Positions 15,284-24,242 of a DNA stretch of 35,404 nt are shown in pieces. The position numbers were made by a program, and so were the translations under genes. Where the stretch lies: NCBI GenBank assembly GCA_017531385.1, contig JAFXLD010000083.1, forward strand, positions 1-35,404, given 5' to 3'. This stretch comes from Clostridia bacterium (GTDB taxonomy: Bacteria; Bacillota; Clostridia; Oscillospirales; Acutalibacteraceae). The notes under the pieces are model-generated. The model had not been told where the DNA came from. It saw only the letters and a program-made list of their open reading frames with translations, and did no database searches. Position 1 is the stretch's first letter. Each line of letters opens with the position of its first letter.

Positions 15284-17320
15284 TTAATTAATTCCCACTT
15301 CACCGAATTTTCCGAACATCTTTTCCGTTGCTTTACGAAGATTTCTGTGTTCAGGAAGAGAAAGCTCGGGGTCTGCAAGAAGTATATCTTCTGCCTGTTT
15401 CTGTGCGGCATAGAGGATTTTTGTGTCACTGACAATATTTGCAAGACGAAGTTCGGGCAGACCGTGCTGTCTTGAACCGAGAAAATCACCTGGCCCCCGC
15501 TGTTTCAGATCTTCTTCCGCAATCACAAAACCGTCCGTGGTTTTGCACATAACATCAAGTCTTTTTACGCTCTCTTCATTCTGTGCATCGGAAACAAGCA
15601 CACATGTGGACTTGAACTCTCCCCTGCCGATTCTGCCTCTGAGCTGATGAAGCTGTGAAAGACCGAAACGCTCCGCATTTTCAATCATCATAACAGCGGC
15701 ATTGGGCACATCTATACCGACTTCCACAACAACTGTGGAAACCAGCAACTGAATTTTTCCGTCAGCAAAGTCGCGCATAACCTCGTCTTTCTGTTTCGGC
15801 TTCATTTTGCCGTGAAGAAGTCCGACACTATATGATGTAAACACCTTTTTCTGCAAAAATTCGGCATATTCCTGCGCAGGGATAAGATCGGTTTCACCCT
15901 CTTCAACAAGAGGACAGATAACATACCCTTGTCGGCCTTCGTCAAGGTGTTTTTTTATAAATTTATACAGTCTTTCATGGTAATCACTGCCCACACAATA
16001 TGTTTCAATAGGCTGTCTGCCCTTTGGCAGTTCATCTATCACAGAAATATCAAGGTCACCGTAAATAATAAGTCCCAACGTTCTCGGAATAGGAGTTGCA
16101 GACATAACGAGAGTATGGGGATTAATGCCTTTTTTTGCAAGGGCTGTTCTCTGATTTACGCCGAAACGGTGCTGTTCGTCCGTTATAACAAAGCCGAGCT
16201 TTTTGAACTGCACATCCTCGCTGATAATGGCATGAGTACCAACCACAAGGTCAATACTGCCATCAGCAAGTCCCGATTTTATGAGTTTTTTCTGCGATGC
16301 TTTGACAGAGCCTGTGAGAAGTGCAATATTTATACGCCCTGCAAAAATTTTCGCAAGGGATTTGCAGTGCTGCTCCGCAAGAACTTCCGTTGGCACCATC
16401 AATGCACACTGATATCCGTTTGCAACGGCATTATGTATAAGTGCCGCCGCAACCGTTGTTTTTCCCGAACCCACATCGCCCTGTAAAAGCCTGTTCATCG
16501 GTATTGAATCTTTCATGTCTTCAACACATTCAGAAATACATCTTTTCTGTGCATTTGTGGGATCATAAGGCAGCCATGAATAAAACTGATCTGTTTTATC
16601 ATTCAGGATTCTTACTGATGTCTTGCTTCTGCTTCTCTGACGAAGAAACATAAGTCCAAGCTGCATACCCAGAAGCTCTTCAAAAATCAGTCTTCTTCTG
16701 GCAAGACGGAGCATCTCGTCATTTTCGGGAAAATGCATATTGCGTATTGCATCTTCAAGCCCCATAAGACGATATTTTTCAATTAAATATTCGGGCAAAG
16801 TTTCCTCAAACGAGCCACTGAATGCAGACAGTGCGTTAGCAACGACTGATTCGATTTTTCTTGTTGTAAGCTTTTCCGTCTGACGGTAAATGGGATGAAT
16901 TTTTTCATTATCACTGCATTTTATAAATCTGGGTGAAAGCATTTCTCTTCCACCCATTACACTCTGATTTATTTTACCGAAAAACAAATATTCCTTATCC
17001 TCAAAAAGCTGATTGACAACATATTTATTGTTAAAAAATGTAAGCATCAGTATACCTTCGCCGTCCGTTGCAACAGCCTTGAAAAGCATACCGCCGTTTC
17101 TCGTTTTCATTCCCTCAGGAGCATTGGTTATCCTGGCTTTTATGCAGCAATTCTGACCGAAAGGAGCCTGAGTAATAGGAGTAATTTTGCTCCAATCCTC
17201 ATAATCACGGGGAAAATTCCACAAAAGATCTCCGACGGTGAAAATGCCGAGCTTCTTAAAAAGCCCGGCAACAACATCGCCTACACCTTTTACATATTTA
17301 ATGTCGGTTGAATAATCCAT
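15284..17320 (-). CDS. recG: ATP-dependent DNA helicase RecG
   Basis: RecG remodels stalled replication forks and Holliday junctions. The 678-residue protein has the N-terminal wedge domain, Walker A GDVGSGKTT (281-289), the DEQH box (381-384) that marks RecG, and the C-terminal helicase motif QLRGRIGRG. I chose ATG 17320 over a TTG at 17326 that overlaps the cysK stop; the protein then begins MDYSTDIKYVKGVG, the usual RecG start. It is the last gene of the uxaC-cysK-recG minus-strand run, with only 2 nt from the cysK stop. Confidence 0.96.
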   Translation of the reverse strand: MDYSTDIKYVKGVGDVVAGLFKKLGIFTVGDLLWNFPRDYEDWSKITPITQAPFGQNCCIKARITNAPEGMKTRNGGMLFKAVATDGEGILMLTFFNNKYVVNQLFEDKEYLFFGKINQSVMGGREMLSPRFIKCSDNEKIHPIYRQTEKLTTRKIESVVANALSAFSGSFEETLPEYLIEKYRLMGLEDAIRNMHFPENDEMLRLARRRLIFEELLGMQLGLMFLRQRSRSKTSVRILNDKTDQFYSWLPYDPTNAQKRCISECVEDMKDSIPMNRLLQGDVGSGKTTVAAALIHNAVANGYQCALMVPTEVLAEQHCKSLAKIFAGRINIALLTGSVKASQKKLIKSGLADGSIDLVVGTHAIISEDVQFKKLGFVITDEQHRFGVNQRTALAKKGINPHTLVMSATPIPRTLGLIIYGDLDISVIDELPKGRQPIETYCVGSDYHERLYKFIKKHLDEGRQGYVICPLVEEGETDLIPAQEYAEFLQKKVFTSYSVGLLHGKMKPKQKDEVMRDFADGKIQLLVSTVVVEVGIDVPNAAVMMIENAERFGLSQLHQLRGRIGRGEFKSTCVLVSDAQNEESVKRLDVMCKTTDGFVIAEEDLKQRGPGDFLGSRQHGLPELRLANIVSDTKILYAAQKQAEDILLADPELSLPEHRNLRKATEKMFGKFGEVGIN

Positions 17321-17322
17321 AA

Positions 17323-18291
17323 TCAAATATCAAATAAATCGGTTGAAAGGTATCTTTCTCCCGTATCGGGAAGAAGAACAACAATATTTTTATCTCTGTT
17401 TTCGGGACGGTTGGCAATTACAGTTGCCGCAAAAAGTGCCGCACCCGATGAAATGCCAACAAGAAGTCCCTCTGTCTGTGCCGCTGTACGAACCGCATTA
17501 TAAGCCTGCTGAGTTGTGACATCAATAATTTCATCAATGATGTCGGTATTAAGTACGGGAGGTACAAAATTTGCACCTATTCCCTGCAGACCGTGAGGAG
17601 CAGCTTCTCCGCCTTTAAGTACGGGAGAATCTGCAGGCTCAACGGCAACAATCTTTATTCTGTCATTGAAAGCTTTGAGCGTTTCGCCCACACCCGTAAG
17701 CGTACCGCCTGTTCCGACTCCTGCAACAAAATAATCAATTCTGCCGTAGGTATCGTGAAGAATTTCCTGTGCCGTTGTAATTTTGTGAATATCGGCATTT
17801 GCCTTATTTTCAAACTGCATGGGAATCCATGCTTTTTCATACTGTGATGCAAGCTCCTTTGCCTTATCAACAGCCCCCTGCATACCCTGTTCTTTCGGTG
17901 TCAGTACAAGTTCTGCACCAAGAGCCTTGAGCATTTTCATTCTTTCCTGACTCATATTCTCAGGCATTGTAAGAATGAGCTTATAGCCCTTTATAACAGA
18001 AGCATAAGCAAGAGCGATACCCGTATTGCCGCTTGTGGGTTCAATTATAACACTACCCTCTGTCAGAAGCTCTTTTCTTTCAGCATCTTCAATCATAGCA
18101 ATGCCGATTCTGTCTTTCGCTGAACCTAAGGGATTGAAGCACTCGAGCTTTGCGAGGATAGTTCCTTTGACACCTGCAGCCGCAGCATAACGGCTCATTT
18201 TAAGCATGGGCGTCTTGCCGATAAGGTCAAGAAGACTTTCTGCAATATATTCTTTCGGTCTGAAACCGAATCCGTAAGTAAATTCTGCCAT
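17323..18291 (-). CDS. cysK: Cysteine synthase (O-acetylserine sulfhydrylase)
   Basis: This PLP enzyme makes cysteine from O-acetylserine and sulfide. The 322-residue length fits CysK/CysM. The PLP lysine is Lys59 in NPLGSAKDRIG, followed by the substrate loop PTSGNTG and the phosphate-binding GTGGTLTG. The extra N-terminal GFGFRPKEYIAES stretch is a short extension. AAGGTGG lies upstream of the ATG. It sits 15 nt after uxaC and 2 nt before recG, so all three are likely co-transcribed, although their functions are unrelated. Confidence 0.95.
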   Translation of the reverse strand: MAEFTYGFGFRPKEYIAESLLDLIGKTPMLKMSRYAAAAGVKGTILAKLECFNPLGSAKDRIGIAMIEDAERKELLTEGSVIIEPTSGNTGIALAYASVIKGYKLILTMPENMSQERMKMLKALGAELVLTPKEQGMQGAVDKAKELASQYEKAWIPMQFENKANADIHKITTAQEILHDTYGRIDYFVAGVGTGGTLTGVGETLKAFNDRIKIVAVEPADSPVLKGGEAAPHGLQGIGANFVPPVLNTDIIDEIIDVTTQQAYNAVRTAAQTEGLLVGISSGAALFAATVIANRPENRDKNIVVLLPDTGERYLSTDLFDI

Positions 18292-18306
18292 ACTACTACC
18301 GCCACC

Positions 18307-19704
18307 TTACATTCCGATATAATCCTTTGCGTTGTTGAACGCAATATCCTGTACCATAGCCGTGAGAACTTCTTCATCCCACGGATATTCGCCGTTTTCT
18401 ACCCATGTACCCACAAGCTCGCAGAGTATTCTTCTGAAATACTCATGTCTGGGATAAGACAGGAATGAACGGGAGTCTGTAACCATGCCCACAAATTTAC
18501 CGAGCATACCGAGGTTTGCAAGTGCTTTCATCTGAGTCTGCATACCGTCGATATTGTCATTGAACCACCATGCAGAGCCAAACTGAATCTTTGAAGGAGC
18601 ATCGGAATTCTGGAAGTTGCCGAGCATTGTGCCCAGAACATAATTGTCTTTCGGATTGAGTGTGAAAAGAATGGTTTTCGGGAGCATTCCCTCTTCTGCA
18701 AGAGAGTCAAGACAACGTGAAAGTCCCTCTGCAATATTCCAGTCACCGATTGAGTCATAACCTGTATCAGGACCGAGTTTATTGAACATCAGAGTATTGT
18801 TATTTCTCATTGCACCGATGTGAACTTCCATCGCCCAGCCTTTTTTGTAATACTCCTTTGCAAGGAAACGGAAAAGCTCTGTCTTATACTTATCAATTTC
18901 TGTCTGTGTAAGCTTTTCGCCGTTTTTACCCTTTGCGAAAATCTCTTCAAGATCTTCTTCAGTTGCTCTTACGCAGGGTACATAAGAAAATGCGTGGTCT
19001 GTTGCTTTGCAACCCATTTCTTCAAAGAAATTGATTCTGTCAATGAGCACTTCCTTAAGCTTTGCATAGGAATCGATTTTTGTATCTGCAGTTTTTTCCA
19101 TAGCATTGAGCCAGGGAATAAATGTGGGATTTTCAATATATAATGTCTTGTCGGGACGGAATGCGGGAAGAACTTTGAAGCTGACTGTTTCGTCTTCCGC
19201 AATCAGTTTATGATACTCAAGTGTGTCAGCAGGGTCATCTGTTGTACAGACTGCGGCGACATTTGACTTTGCAATAAGGTCACGGGGTCTGAAACCGCCC
19301 TCTTTGATTTTTGCGTTTGCCTTTTCCCAGATTTCGTCTGCTGTCTTCGGTGAAAGAGGAGTATCAATGCCAAAATATCTCTGAAGCTCAAGGTGCGTCC
19401 AGTGATAAAGAGGATTTCCGATACAGTAATTCATAACGCTTGCCCATTTTACGAACTTTTCGTAATTTGAAGCATCGCCTGTTATATATTTTTCATCAAT
19501 ACCGCAGCTTCTCATTCCGCGCCATTTATAATGGTCGCCCGAGAGCCAGAGCTGAGTGATATCCTCGGGTTCTTTGTTTTCATATATTTCTTTCGGAGAA
19601 AGATGGCAGTGCCAGTCATAAATCGGCATCGCATTGCAAGCTTTAAAAAGTGTTTTTGCAGTTTCGGTAGAAAGAAGAAAATCTTCGGACATAAATTTTT
19701 TCAT
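18307..19704 (-). CDS. uxaC: Glucuronate/galacturonate isomerase
   Basis: UxaC converts D-glucuronate to D-fructuronate and D-galacturonate to D-tagaturonate, the first step of hexuronate use. The 465-residue size is typical. The metal-binding DWHCHL motif of the amidohydrolase fold is at 30-35, and the family's WWFNDN segment is present. I chose ATG 19704 (MKKFMSEDF), behind AAGGA; the upstream 22-codon extension runs into the promoter leader. A strong promoter with operator-like palindromes precedes it. No other uronate genes (uxuA, uxaB, kdgK) are in the window. Confidence 0.95.
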   Translation of the reverse strand: MKKFMSEDFLLSTETAKTLFKACNAMPIYDWHCHLSPKEIYENKEPEDITQLWLSGDHYKWRGMRSCGIDEKYITGDASNYEKFVKWASVMNYCIGNPLYHWTHLELQRYFGIDTPLSPKTADEIWEKANAKIKEGGFRPRDLIAKSNVAAVCTTDDPADTLEYHKLIAEDETVSFKVLPAFRPDKTLYIENPTFIPWLNAMEKTADTKIDSYAKLKEVLIDRINFFEEMGCKATDHAFSYVPCVRATEEDLEEIFAKGKNGEKLTQTEIDKYKTELFRFLAKEYYKKGWAMEVHIGAMRNNNTLMFNKLGPDTGYDSIGDWNIAEGLSRCLDSLAEEGMLPKTILFTLNPKDNYVLGTMLGNFQNSDAPSKIQFGSAWWFNDNIDGMQTQMKALANLGMLGKFVGMVTDSRSFLSYPRHEYFRRILCELVGTWVENGEYPWDEEVLTAMVQDIAFNNAKDYIGM

Positions 19705-19783
19705 CAAGCAACAGTCCTTACATTTAATTTGATTTAAAAATATTATATCACATAAAAAAATAATATACAAGAAAAATATAAAT

Positions 19784-19831
19784 GAACATTTGTTCTAAGA
19801 ACAGTATACATCATTTTATTTTTCTTGTCAA
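19784..19831 (-). promoter_or_regulatory. uxaC promoter with three GAACA half-sites
   Basis: On the minus strand TTGACA (19826-19831) and TATACT (19803-19808) are spaced by 17 bp. Just downstream lie two overlapping palindromes: TGTTC-TAA-GAACA (19791-19803) and GAACA-TT-TGTTC (19784-19795). A repressor bound there would block initiation. Confidence 0.8.
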
Positions 19832-19866
19832 GCATTTCTTAGTGCATTTTACATCAATTTCAACTC

Positions 19867-19889
19867 GTTAAAAAATTAACTTTTGTTAA
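19867..19889. promoter_or_regulatory. Rex-like operator ahead of apbE-rnf
   Basis: GTTAA-AAAA-TTAAC (19867-19880) matches the core of the Rex (redox sensor) consensus TTGTTAA-N4-TTAACAA, though the outermost bases differ. A third half-site, GTTAA (19885-19889), follows after TTTT. Rex control of a ferredoxin:NAD+ oxidoreductase would make sense; this is inference. Confidence 0.45.
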
Positions 19890-19894
19890 ATCTC

Positions 19895-19923
19895 TTTACT
19901 AAATTCGTGTTATGTGATATTAT
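19895..19923 (+). promoter_or_regulatory. Promoter of the apbE-rnf operon
   Basis: TTTACT (19895-19900) and an extended -10 TGA-TATTAT (19915-19923) have a 17-bp spacer. The start codon is at 19951, giving a leader of about 20 nt. Confidence 0.65.
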
Positions 19924-19950
19924 TTTGTTGTTAAAAGGACATGATATATT

Positions 19951-21006
19951 ATGAAACAACAAATTAAAACAAAAAAATCTAAAGCAGTAATAACTGTCGT
20001 TATTGTAATTATATTGACGGCGGCTGTGATTTTTTTTATATCTGATGCTTTTTACAAGACCGATGAACATTTCGGTTATGCAATGGGTTCTGAAATTGTT
20101 GTTGTTTTTGACAGCGGAAACAATAAAGAAATTGCAGACACTCTCTTTTCACGGATTAATAACCTTGACACAAAAGGAATTTCAAGAAAGTCTGCTGATT
20201 CAGAAATCTTTGCTCTTAATAAAAACGGTTCGTACGAATTATCGGAAGAAATATTAGGATATATGAAACAGGCAGCGGATATTTGTGATACGTCGGGTGG
20301 TGCACTTGATGTTACAATCGGCGGATTGTCATCTTTGTGGGATTTTGATTCATCAAATAGTATACTACCCGATATTACACAGATTGAAACGGAAAAATCA
20401 TTCTGCGGTTATGAAAAAATGACTTTTAACGGGTATACGGTAACTCTCGGTAAAAATCAGACCGTTGATATGGGGGCACTCGGCAAAGGCATTGCCTGTG
20501 ATGTTGCAAAAAATGTATTTAAAGAAAATAATGTTAAAAAAGCCCTTCTCTCTGTCGGCGGAACAGTTATGACATACGCTGATGAAAACTACTCTTGGGG
20601 AAATCACACTTGGGGGATTGCCGTAAGAACTCCGGAAACAGGGGATTCATCACCTCTTCTGAGAATCAATATGACTGAGAATAAGGTTATTTCCACCTCG
20701 GGAAACTACGAAAAATTCTTTGAAGAAAACGGTATACTTTATCATCACATACTTGACCCGAAAACCGGTTATCCTGTGGAAAATAACCTGAAAAGCGTAA
20801 CTGTTATTTCAGAAAACGGACTTGTTTCCGATGCTCTTTCAACAGCATGTTTCGTTCTTGGTAAAGAGTATTCTTCCGAACTGTTGAAAAAATACAACGC
20901 ACAGGCAATTTTTGTTGATAAACAGAATAATGTTTATATAACTGATGATATTATCAACTCCTGCACAATTCTGAATGATAATTACAGGATTTCAAGCTAT
21001 GAATAA
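19951..21006 (+). CDS. apbE: FAD:protein FMN transferase
   Basis: ApbE transfers FMN from FAD to a threonine of target proteins such as RnfG and RnfD on the outer face of the membrane. The 351-residue protein has one N-terminal membrane anchor or signal (about 10-32), the DMGALGKGIACD motif (173-184, family form D-G-KG) and the conserved YHHILDPKTGYP. It is the first gene of the Rnf operon and overlaps the next by 8 nt. Its targets are probably Thr165 of RnfG and Thr158 of RnfD, encoded a few kilobases downstream. Confidence 0.94.
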   Translation: MKQQIKTKKSKAVITVVIVIILTAAVIFFISDAFYKTDEHFGYAMGSEIVVVFDSGNNKEIADTLFSRINNLDTKGISRKSADSEIFALNKNGSYELSEEILGYMKQAADICDTSGGALDVTIGGLSSLWDFDSSNSILPDITQIETEKSFCGYEKMTFNGYTVTLGKNQTVDMGALGKGIACDVAKNVFKENNVKKALLSVGGTVMTYADENYSWGNHTWGIAVRTPETGDSSPLLRINMTENKVISTSGNYEKFFEENGILYHHILDPKTGYPVENNLKSVTVISENGLVSDALSTACFVLGKEYSSELLKKYNAQAIFVDKQNNVYITDDIINSCTILNDNYRISSYE

Positions 21007-21376
21007 AATTCCTTTTTTCAAAAAATCAGATTTACTGATAATCGGCATTTTTCTTCTGCTTGCACTTATTGTTTTCCTGCCGACACTGTTTGGCAAAGAA
21101 AAAGCACTTACGGCAGTTATTACGGCAGATGGCGAAACCGTCACCGAAATCAGACTGACAGACAACGCAGAAGAAGAAATAAAGATAAATGACACTGTTA
21201 TAAAAATAAACGAAAAAAGCGTTTTTTTTGCAGAAAGCAACTGTCCCGATAAAGTCTGCATAAGAACAGGAAAACTCGATTCACATGGAGATTCATCAGC
21301 TTGTGTGCCGAACAGGGTTTCGGTTTACATAAAAGGTGAAAAAACAGAAGATGACATTGACATAATGGCGTATTAG
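20999..21376 (+). CDS. NusG domain II-like membrane-anchored protein
   Basis: This 125-residue protein has one N-terminal transmembrane helix (about 12-31) and a small beta domain with the conserved SNCPDKVCIRTGKL and a second half ending in SACVPNRVSVYI. This is the pattern of the NusG_II family often found beside apbE and rnf genes in Firmicutes. Two Cys near each other (CPDKVC) and a third could form a disulfide or bind a cofactor. The role is unknown. ATG 20999 overlaps the end of apbE; translational coupling is likely. Confidence 0.8.
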   Translation: MNKIPFFKKSDLLIIGIFLLLALIVFLPTLFGKEKALTAVITADGETVTEIRLTDNAEEEIKINDTVIKINEKSVFFAESNCPDKVCIRTGKLDSHGDSSACVPNRVSVYIKGEKTEDDIDIMAY

Positions 21377-21385
21377 GGAGTATTT

Positions 21386-21916
21386 ATGAAAAAGATAACA
21401 CTCAGAACAGCACTTGACGGCATTCTTGCCGCACTTGCCCTTACGCTTTCATTTCTTGAGGGAATGCTTCCCGATGTGGCATTTCTTCCACCGGGAGCAA
21501 AACTCGGTCTTGCAAATATTGCGATAATGTTTGCGGTAATCTCCGTAGGATTTCTTGACGGTTTTATAATTATGATTATAAAATCGGGGTTTGTGTTTTT
21601 AACAAGAGGTACAGCCGCGTTTTTCATGAGTATTTCGGGAGGCACACTCAGTTGTATCGCGCTGATTCTAATAATCGCAATTTCAAAAAGGTTCAATAAA
21701 GATTTTTCATATACAGGTATTTCGGTTATCTGTGCCGTTATACACAATATCGGTCAGACAGCGGCGGCAAGTATTTATATGAGCACAAACCTGATAACGT
21801 CTTATCTTCCGCTTCTGATCGTTACGGGTATAATATCGGGACTTATTACGGGTGTGATACTTAAAACCGTGATGCCTGCACTTCTGAAAATAACTCACAA
21901 GGGGTTGAAAGAATGA
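21386..21916 (+). CDS. Gx-type integral membrane protein
   Basis: This 176-residue protein has five or six transmembrane helices and the signature LPPGAKLGLANI. That places it in the family annotated as 'Gx transporter' or heptaprenyl diphosphate synthase component I (an ECF-S-like fold), commonly next to NusG_II and apbE genes. Its substrate is unknown. It starts 9 nt after the preceding stop and overlaps rnfC by 4 nt (ATGA). Confidence 0.8.
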   Translation: MKKITLRTALDGILAALALTLSFLEGMLPDVAFLPPGAKLGLANIAIMFAVISVGFLDGFIIMIIKSGFVFLTRGTAAFFMSISGGTLSCIALILIIAISKRFNKDFSYTGISVICAVIHNIGQTAAASIYMSTNLITSYLPLLIVTGIISGLITGVILKTVMPALLKITHKGLKE

Positions 21917-23262
21917 GTAAAATTGCCGATGGTATTTTAAAAGCCGTCAAACAGGTAAAAGGCGGCGTTCTCGTTGACCATCATAAGGACACAAAAGATA
22001 TGGCAACCGTCAGAATAACTCCGCCCGAAAGGGTTATTCTTCCCATGCAGCAGCATATCGGTGCACCGTGCTCTCCTATCGTCAAGGTCGGTGACCATGT
22101 TGATGTGGGACAGAAAATCGCAGACAGCGACCAGTATGTTTCCGCACCTATTCATGCTTCTGTTTCGGGTAAGGTCACTGCTGTTTCCGAGGTAAAGGTT
22201 GCAAACGGAAGATTGCTCCCTGCAATTACCATTGAAAATGACGGTGAAATGACACTGAGTGAAGACATAAAACCGCCGAAAGTAGAAAACAAAGCAGATC
22301 TGATAAAAGCTATCAGAAATTCAGGACTTGTCGGTCTTGGCGGTGCAGGTTTTCCGTCACACGTCAAGTTCAACATTCCCGACGACAAAAATATCGACAC
22401 GCTCATTATCAATGCGGCAGAATGTGAACCTTTCATCACCGTTGACTACCGTGAGTGTATTGAAAACACAAGAAATATTGTTGACGGCGTTTACCTTCTC
22501 AAAGATATTCTCGGATTCAAGAACATTATTATTGCCGTTGAAGATAACAAGCCCGATGCAATAAAAATCCTCAAAGACATTGCCGATATGGATAATCATA
22601 AAGATAATGCCGTTAAGGTTATGACACTCAAGTCAAAATATCCTCAGGGTGCGGAAAAAATGATGGTTCAGTCGGCAACGGGCAGAATTGTTCCCGCAGG
22701 AAAACTTCCTGCCGATGTTGGCTGTGTTGTTGCGAATGTGGGCTCTGTTGCATTCATTGCAAGACATGTCAGAACAGGCAGACCTATCATCAGCCGTACA
22801 CTTACAGTCAGCGGTTCTGCAATTGCAAACCCCATGAATGTCCGTGTTCCCGTAGGTATTGAAGCATCAAAGGTTATTGATTTCTGCGGCGGATTCAAAA
22901 AAGACCCCGTAAAAATCATTGCAGGCGGTCCAATGATGGGTACAGCCCTTATTGATACTGATGTGCCGATTCTCAAAAGCAATAATGCTCTTCTCGCTTT
23001 TGCTGATGAAACAAGAACAAACAAGAAAGAGAGAGCCTGTATACGTTGCGGAAGATGTGTTGCGGCTTGCCCGATGAACCTTATCCCGACAGATATTGAA
23101 GCTCTTGCACTGAGCAAAGATGCAGATGCACTCGGCAAAGCAGGCATTATGGTTTGTATGGAATGCGGCAGCTGTGCATATTCATGTCCCGCAGGCAAAC
23201 CCCTCGTTCAATATATGCGATTGGGTAAAGATGTTATCAGACAGGCAGGTGCTAATAAATGA
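21913..23262 (+). CDS. rnfC: Rnf complex subunit RnfC
   Basis: RnfC is the peripheral subunit that carries two [4Fe-4S] clusters and binds NAD(H). The 449-residue protein has the N-terminal RnfC domain with the Gly-rich GLGGAGFPSHVKF, an SLBB-type middle, and two ferredoxin motifs: Cys376/379/382/386 and Cys415/418/421/425. Overlap by ATGA with both neighbours indicates a tight operon. The gene order C-D-G-E-A-B is the clostridial one. Confidence 0.97.
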   Translation: MSKIADGILKAVKQVKGGVLVDHHKDTKDMATVRITPPERVILPMQQHIGAPCSPIVKVGDHVDVGQKIADSDQYVSAPIHASVSGKVTAVSEVKVANGRLLPAITIENDGEMTLSEDIKPPKVENKADLIKAIRNSGLVGLGGAGFPSHVKFNIPDDKNIDTLIINAAECEPFITVDYRECIENTRNIVDGVYLLKDILGFKNIIIAVEDNKPDAIKILKDIADMDNHKDNAVKVMTLKSKYPQGAEKMMVQSATGRIVPAGKLPADVGCVVANVGSVAFIARHVRTGRPIISRTLTVSGSAIANPMNVRVPVGIEASKVIDFCGGFKKDPVKIIAGGPMMGTALIDTDVPILKSNNALLAFADETRTNKKERACIRCGRCVAACPMNLIPTDIEALALSKDADALGKAGIMVCMECGSCAYSCPAGKPLVQYMRLGKDVIRQAGANK

Positions 23263-24242
23263 AAAAGTTAACAGTCAGCGCATCTCCTCATGTGCGTTCA
23301 TCGTATACAGTACCCGACATCATGCTTGATGTTATAATTGCGCTTGTTCCGGCACTTATAGCATCAATCGTACTCTTCGGATTCCGCAGTCTGCTGATAA
23401 CCGTTGTCTGCGTTGCATCCTGTATCGTATTTGAATACATATCAAGAAAAATCATGAAGCGTGACACAACCATCGGGGATCTGAGTGCGATAGTAACAGG
23501 TATGCTCCTTGCATTCAATCTTCCCGTGACGATTCCACTATGGATGTGCGTTGTGGGCTGTTTCTTCGCAATAGTTGTTATAAAGCAATTCTTCGGCGGT
23601 ATCGGTCAGAATTTTGTAAACCCTGCAATCGGCGGAAGAATCGTTATGCTCGTTTCATTCTCGTCAGCTATGACAAACTGGACCGAACCTCTTAAATGGA
23701 AAGACGGTCTTGACGCAGTTTCAACAGCAACTCCCCTTGCATCGCTTGAAATCGGTGGTAATATAACCTCACTTCCTTCCCTGCTTGACATGTTCCTTGG
23801 AGTCAGAGGTGGTTGTATCGGCGAAACCTGTGCTGCTGCTCTTCTTATCGGCTTCGTTTATCTTCTTATAAGAAGAGTTATAAAACCCACAATTCCTCTT
23901 TGCTTCGTGGGTACGGTTGCAGTTATCATGCTTATCGCAGGAAAAGGCAACTTTGAATTTATGCTTTATGAAATTCTTGCAGGTGGTCTTCTTCTCGGTG
24001 CTATCTTCATGGCAACAGACTACGCAACAACACCCATCACAACAAAAGGCAAGGTTATTTTTGCAATCGGTTGCGGCATTATTACTGCCGTTATCAGACT
24101 TTTTGCAAATCTCCCCGAGGGTGTTTCATATTCAATCATCATCATGAACATTCTCGTTCCTCATATCGAATCAATCACAAAGCCCCGTCCTTTCGGTGCT
24201 GAAAAAGAGAAAAAGAGCAAAAAGGAGGAAGCTGCATCATGA
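23259..24242 (+). CDS. rnfD: Rnf complex subunit RnfD
   Basis: RnfD is an integral subunit with covalently bound FMN. The 327-residue protein has about nine to ten transmembrane helices and the flavinylation motif DAVSTATPL, where Thr158 is the predicted FMN acceptor. The Lys-rich C-terminus (EKEKKSKKEE) is cytoplasmic and overlaps the ribosome binding site of rnfG (AAAAAGGAGG). Confidence 0.97.
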   Translation: MKKLTVSASPHVRSSYTVPDIMLDVIIALVPALIASIVLFGFRSLLITVVCVASCIVFEYISRKIMKRDTTIGDLSAIVTGMLLAFNLPVTIPLWMCVVGCFFAIVVIKQFFGGIGQNFVNPAIGGRIVMLVSFSSAMTNWTEPLKWKDGLDAVSTATPLASLEIGGNITSLPSLLDMFLGVRGGCIGETCAAALLIGFVYLLIRRVIKPTIPLCFVGTVAVIMLIAGKGNFEFMLYEILAGGLLLGAIFMATDYATTPITTKGKVIFAIGCGIITAVIRLFANLPEGVSYSIIIMNILVPHIESITKPRPFGAEKEKKSKKEEAAS

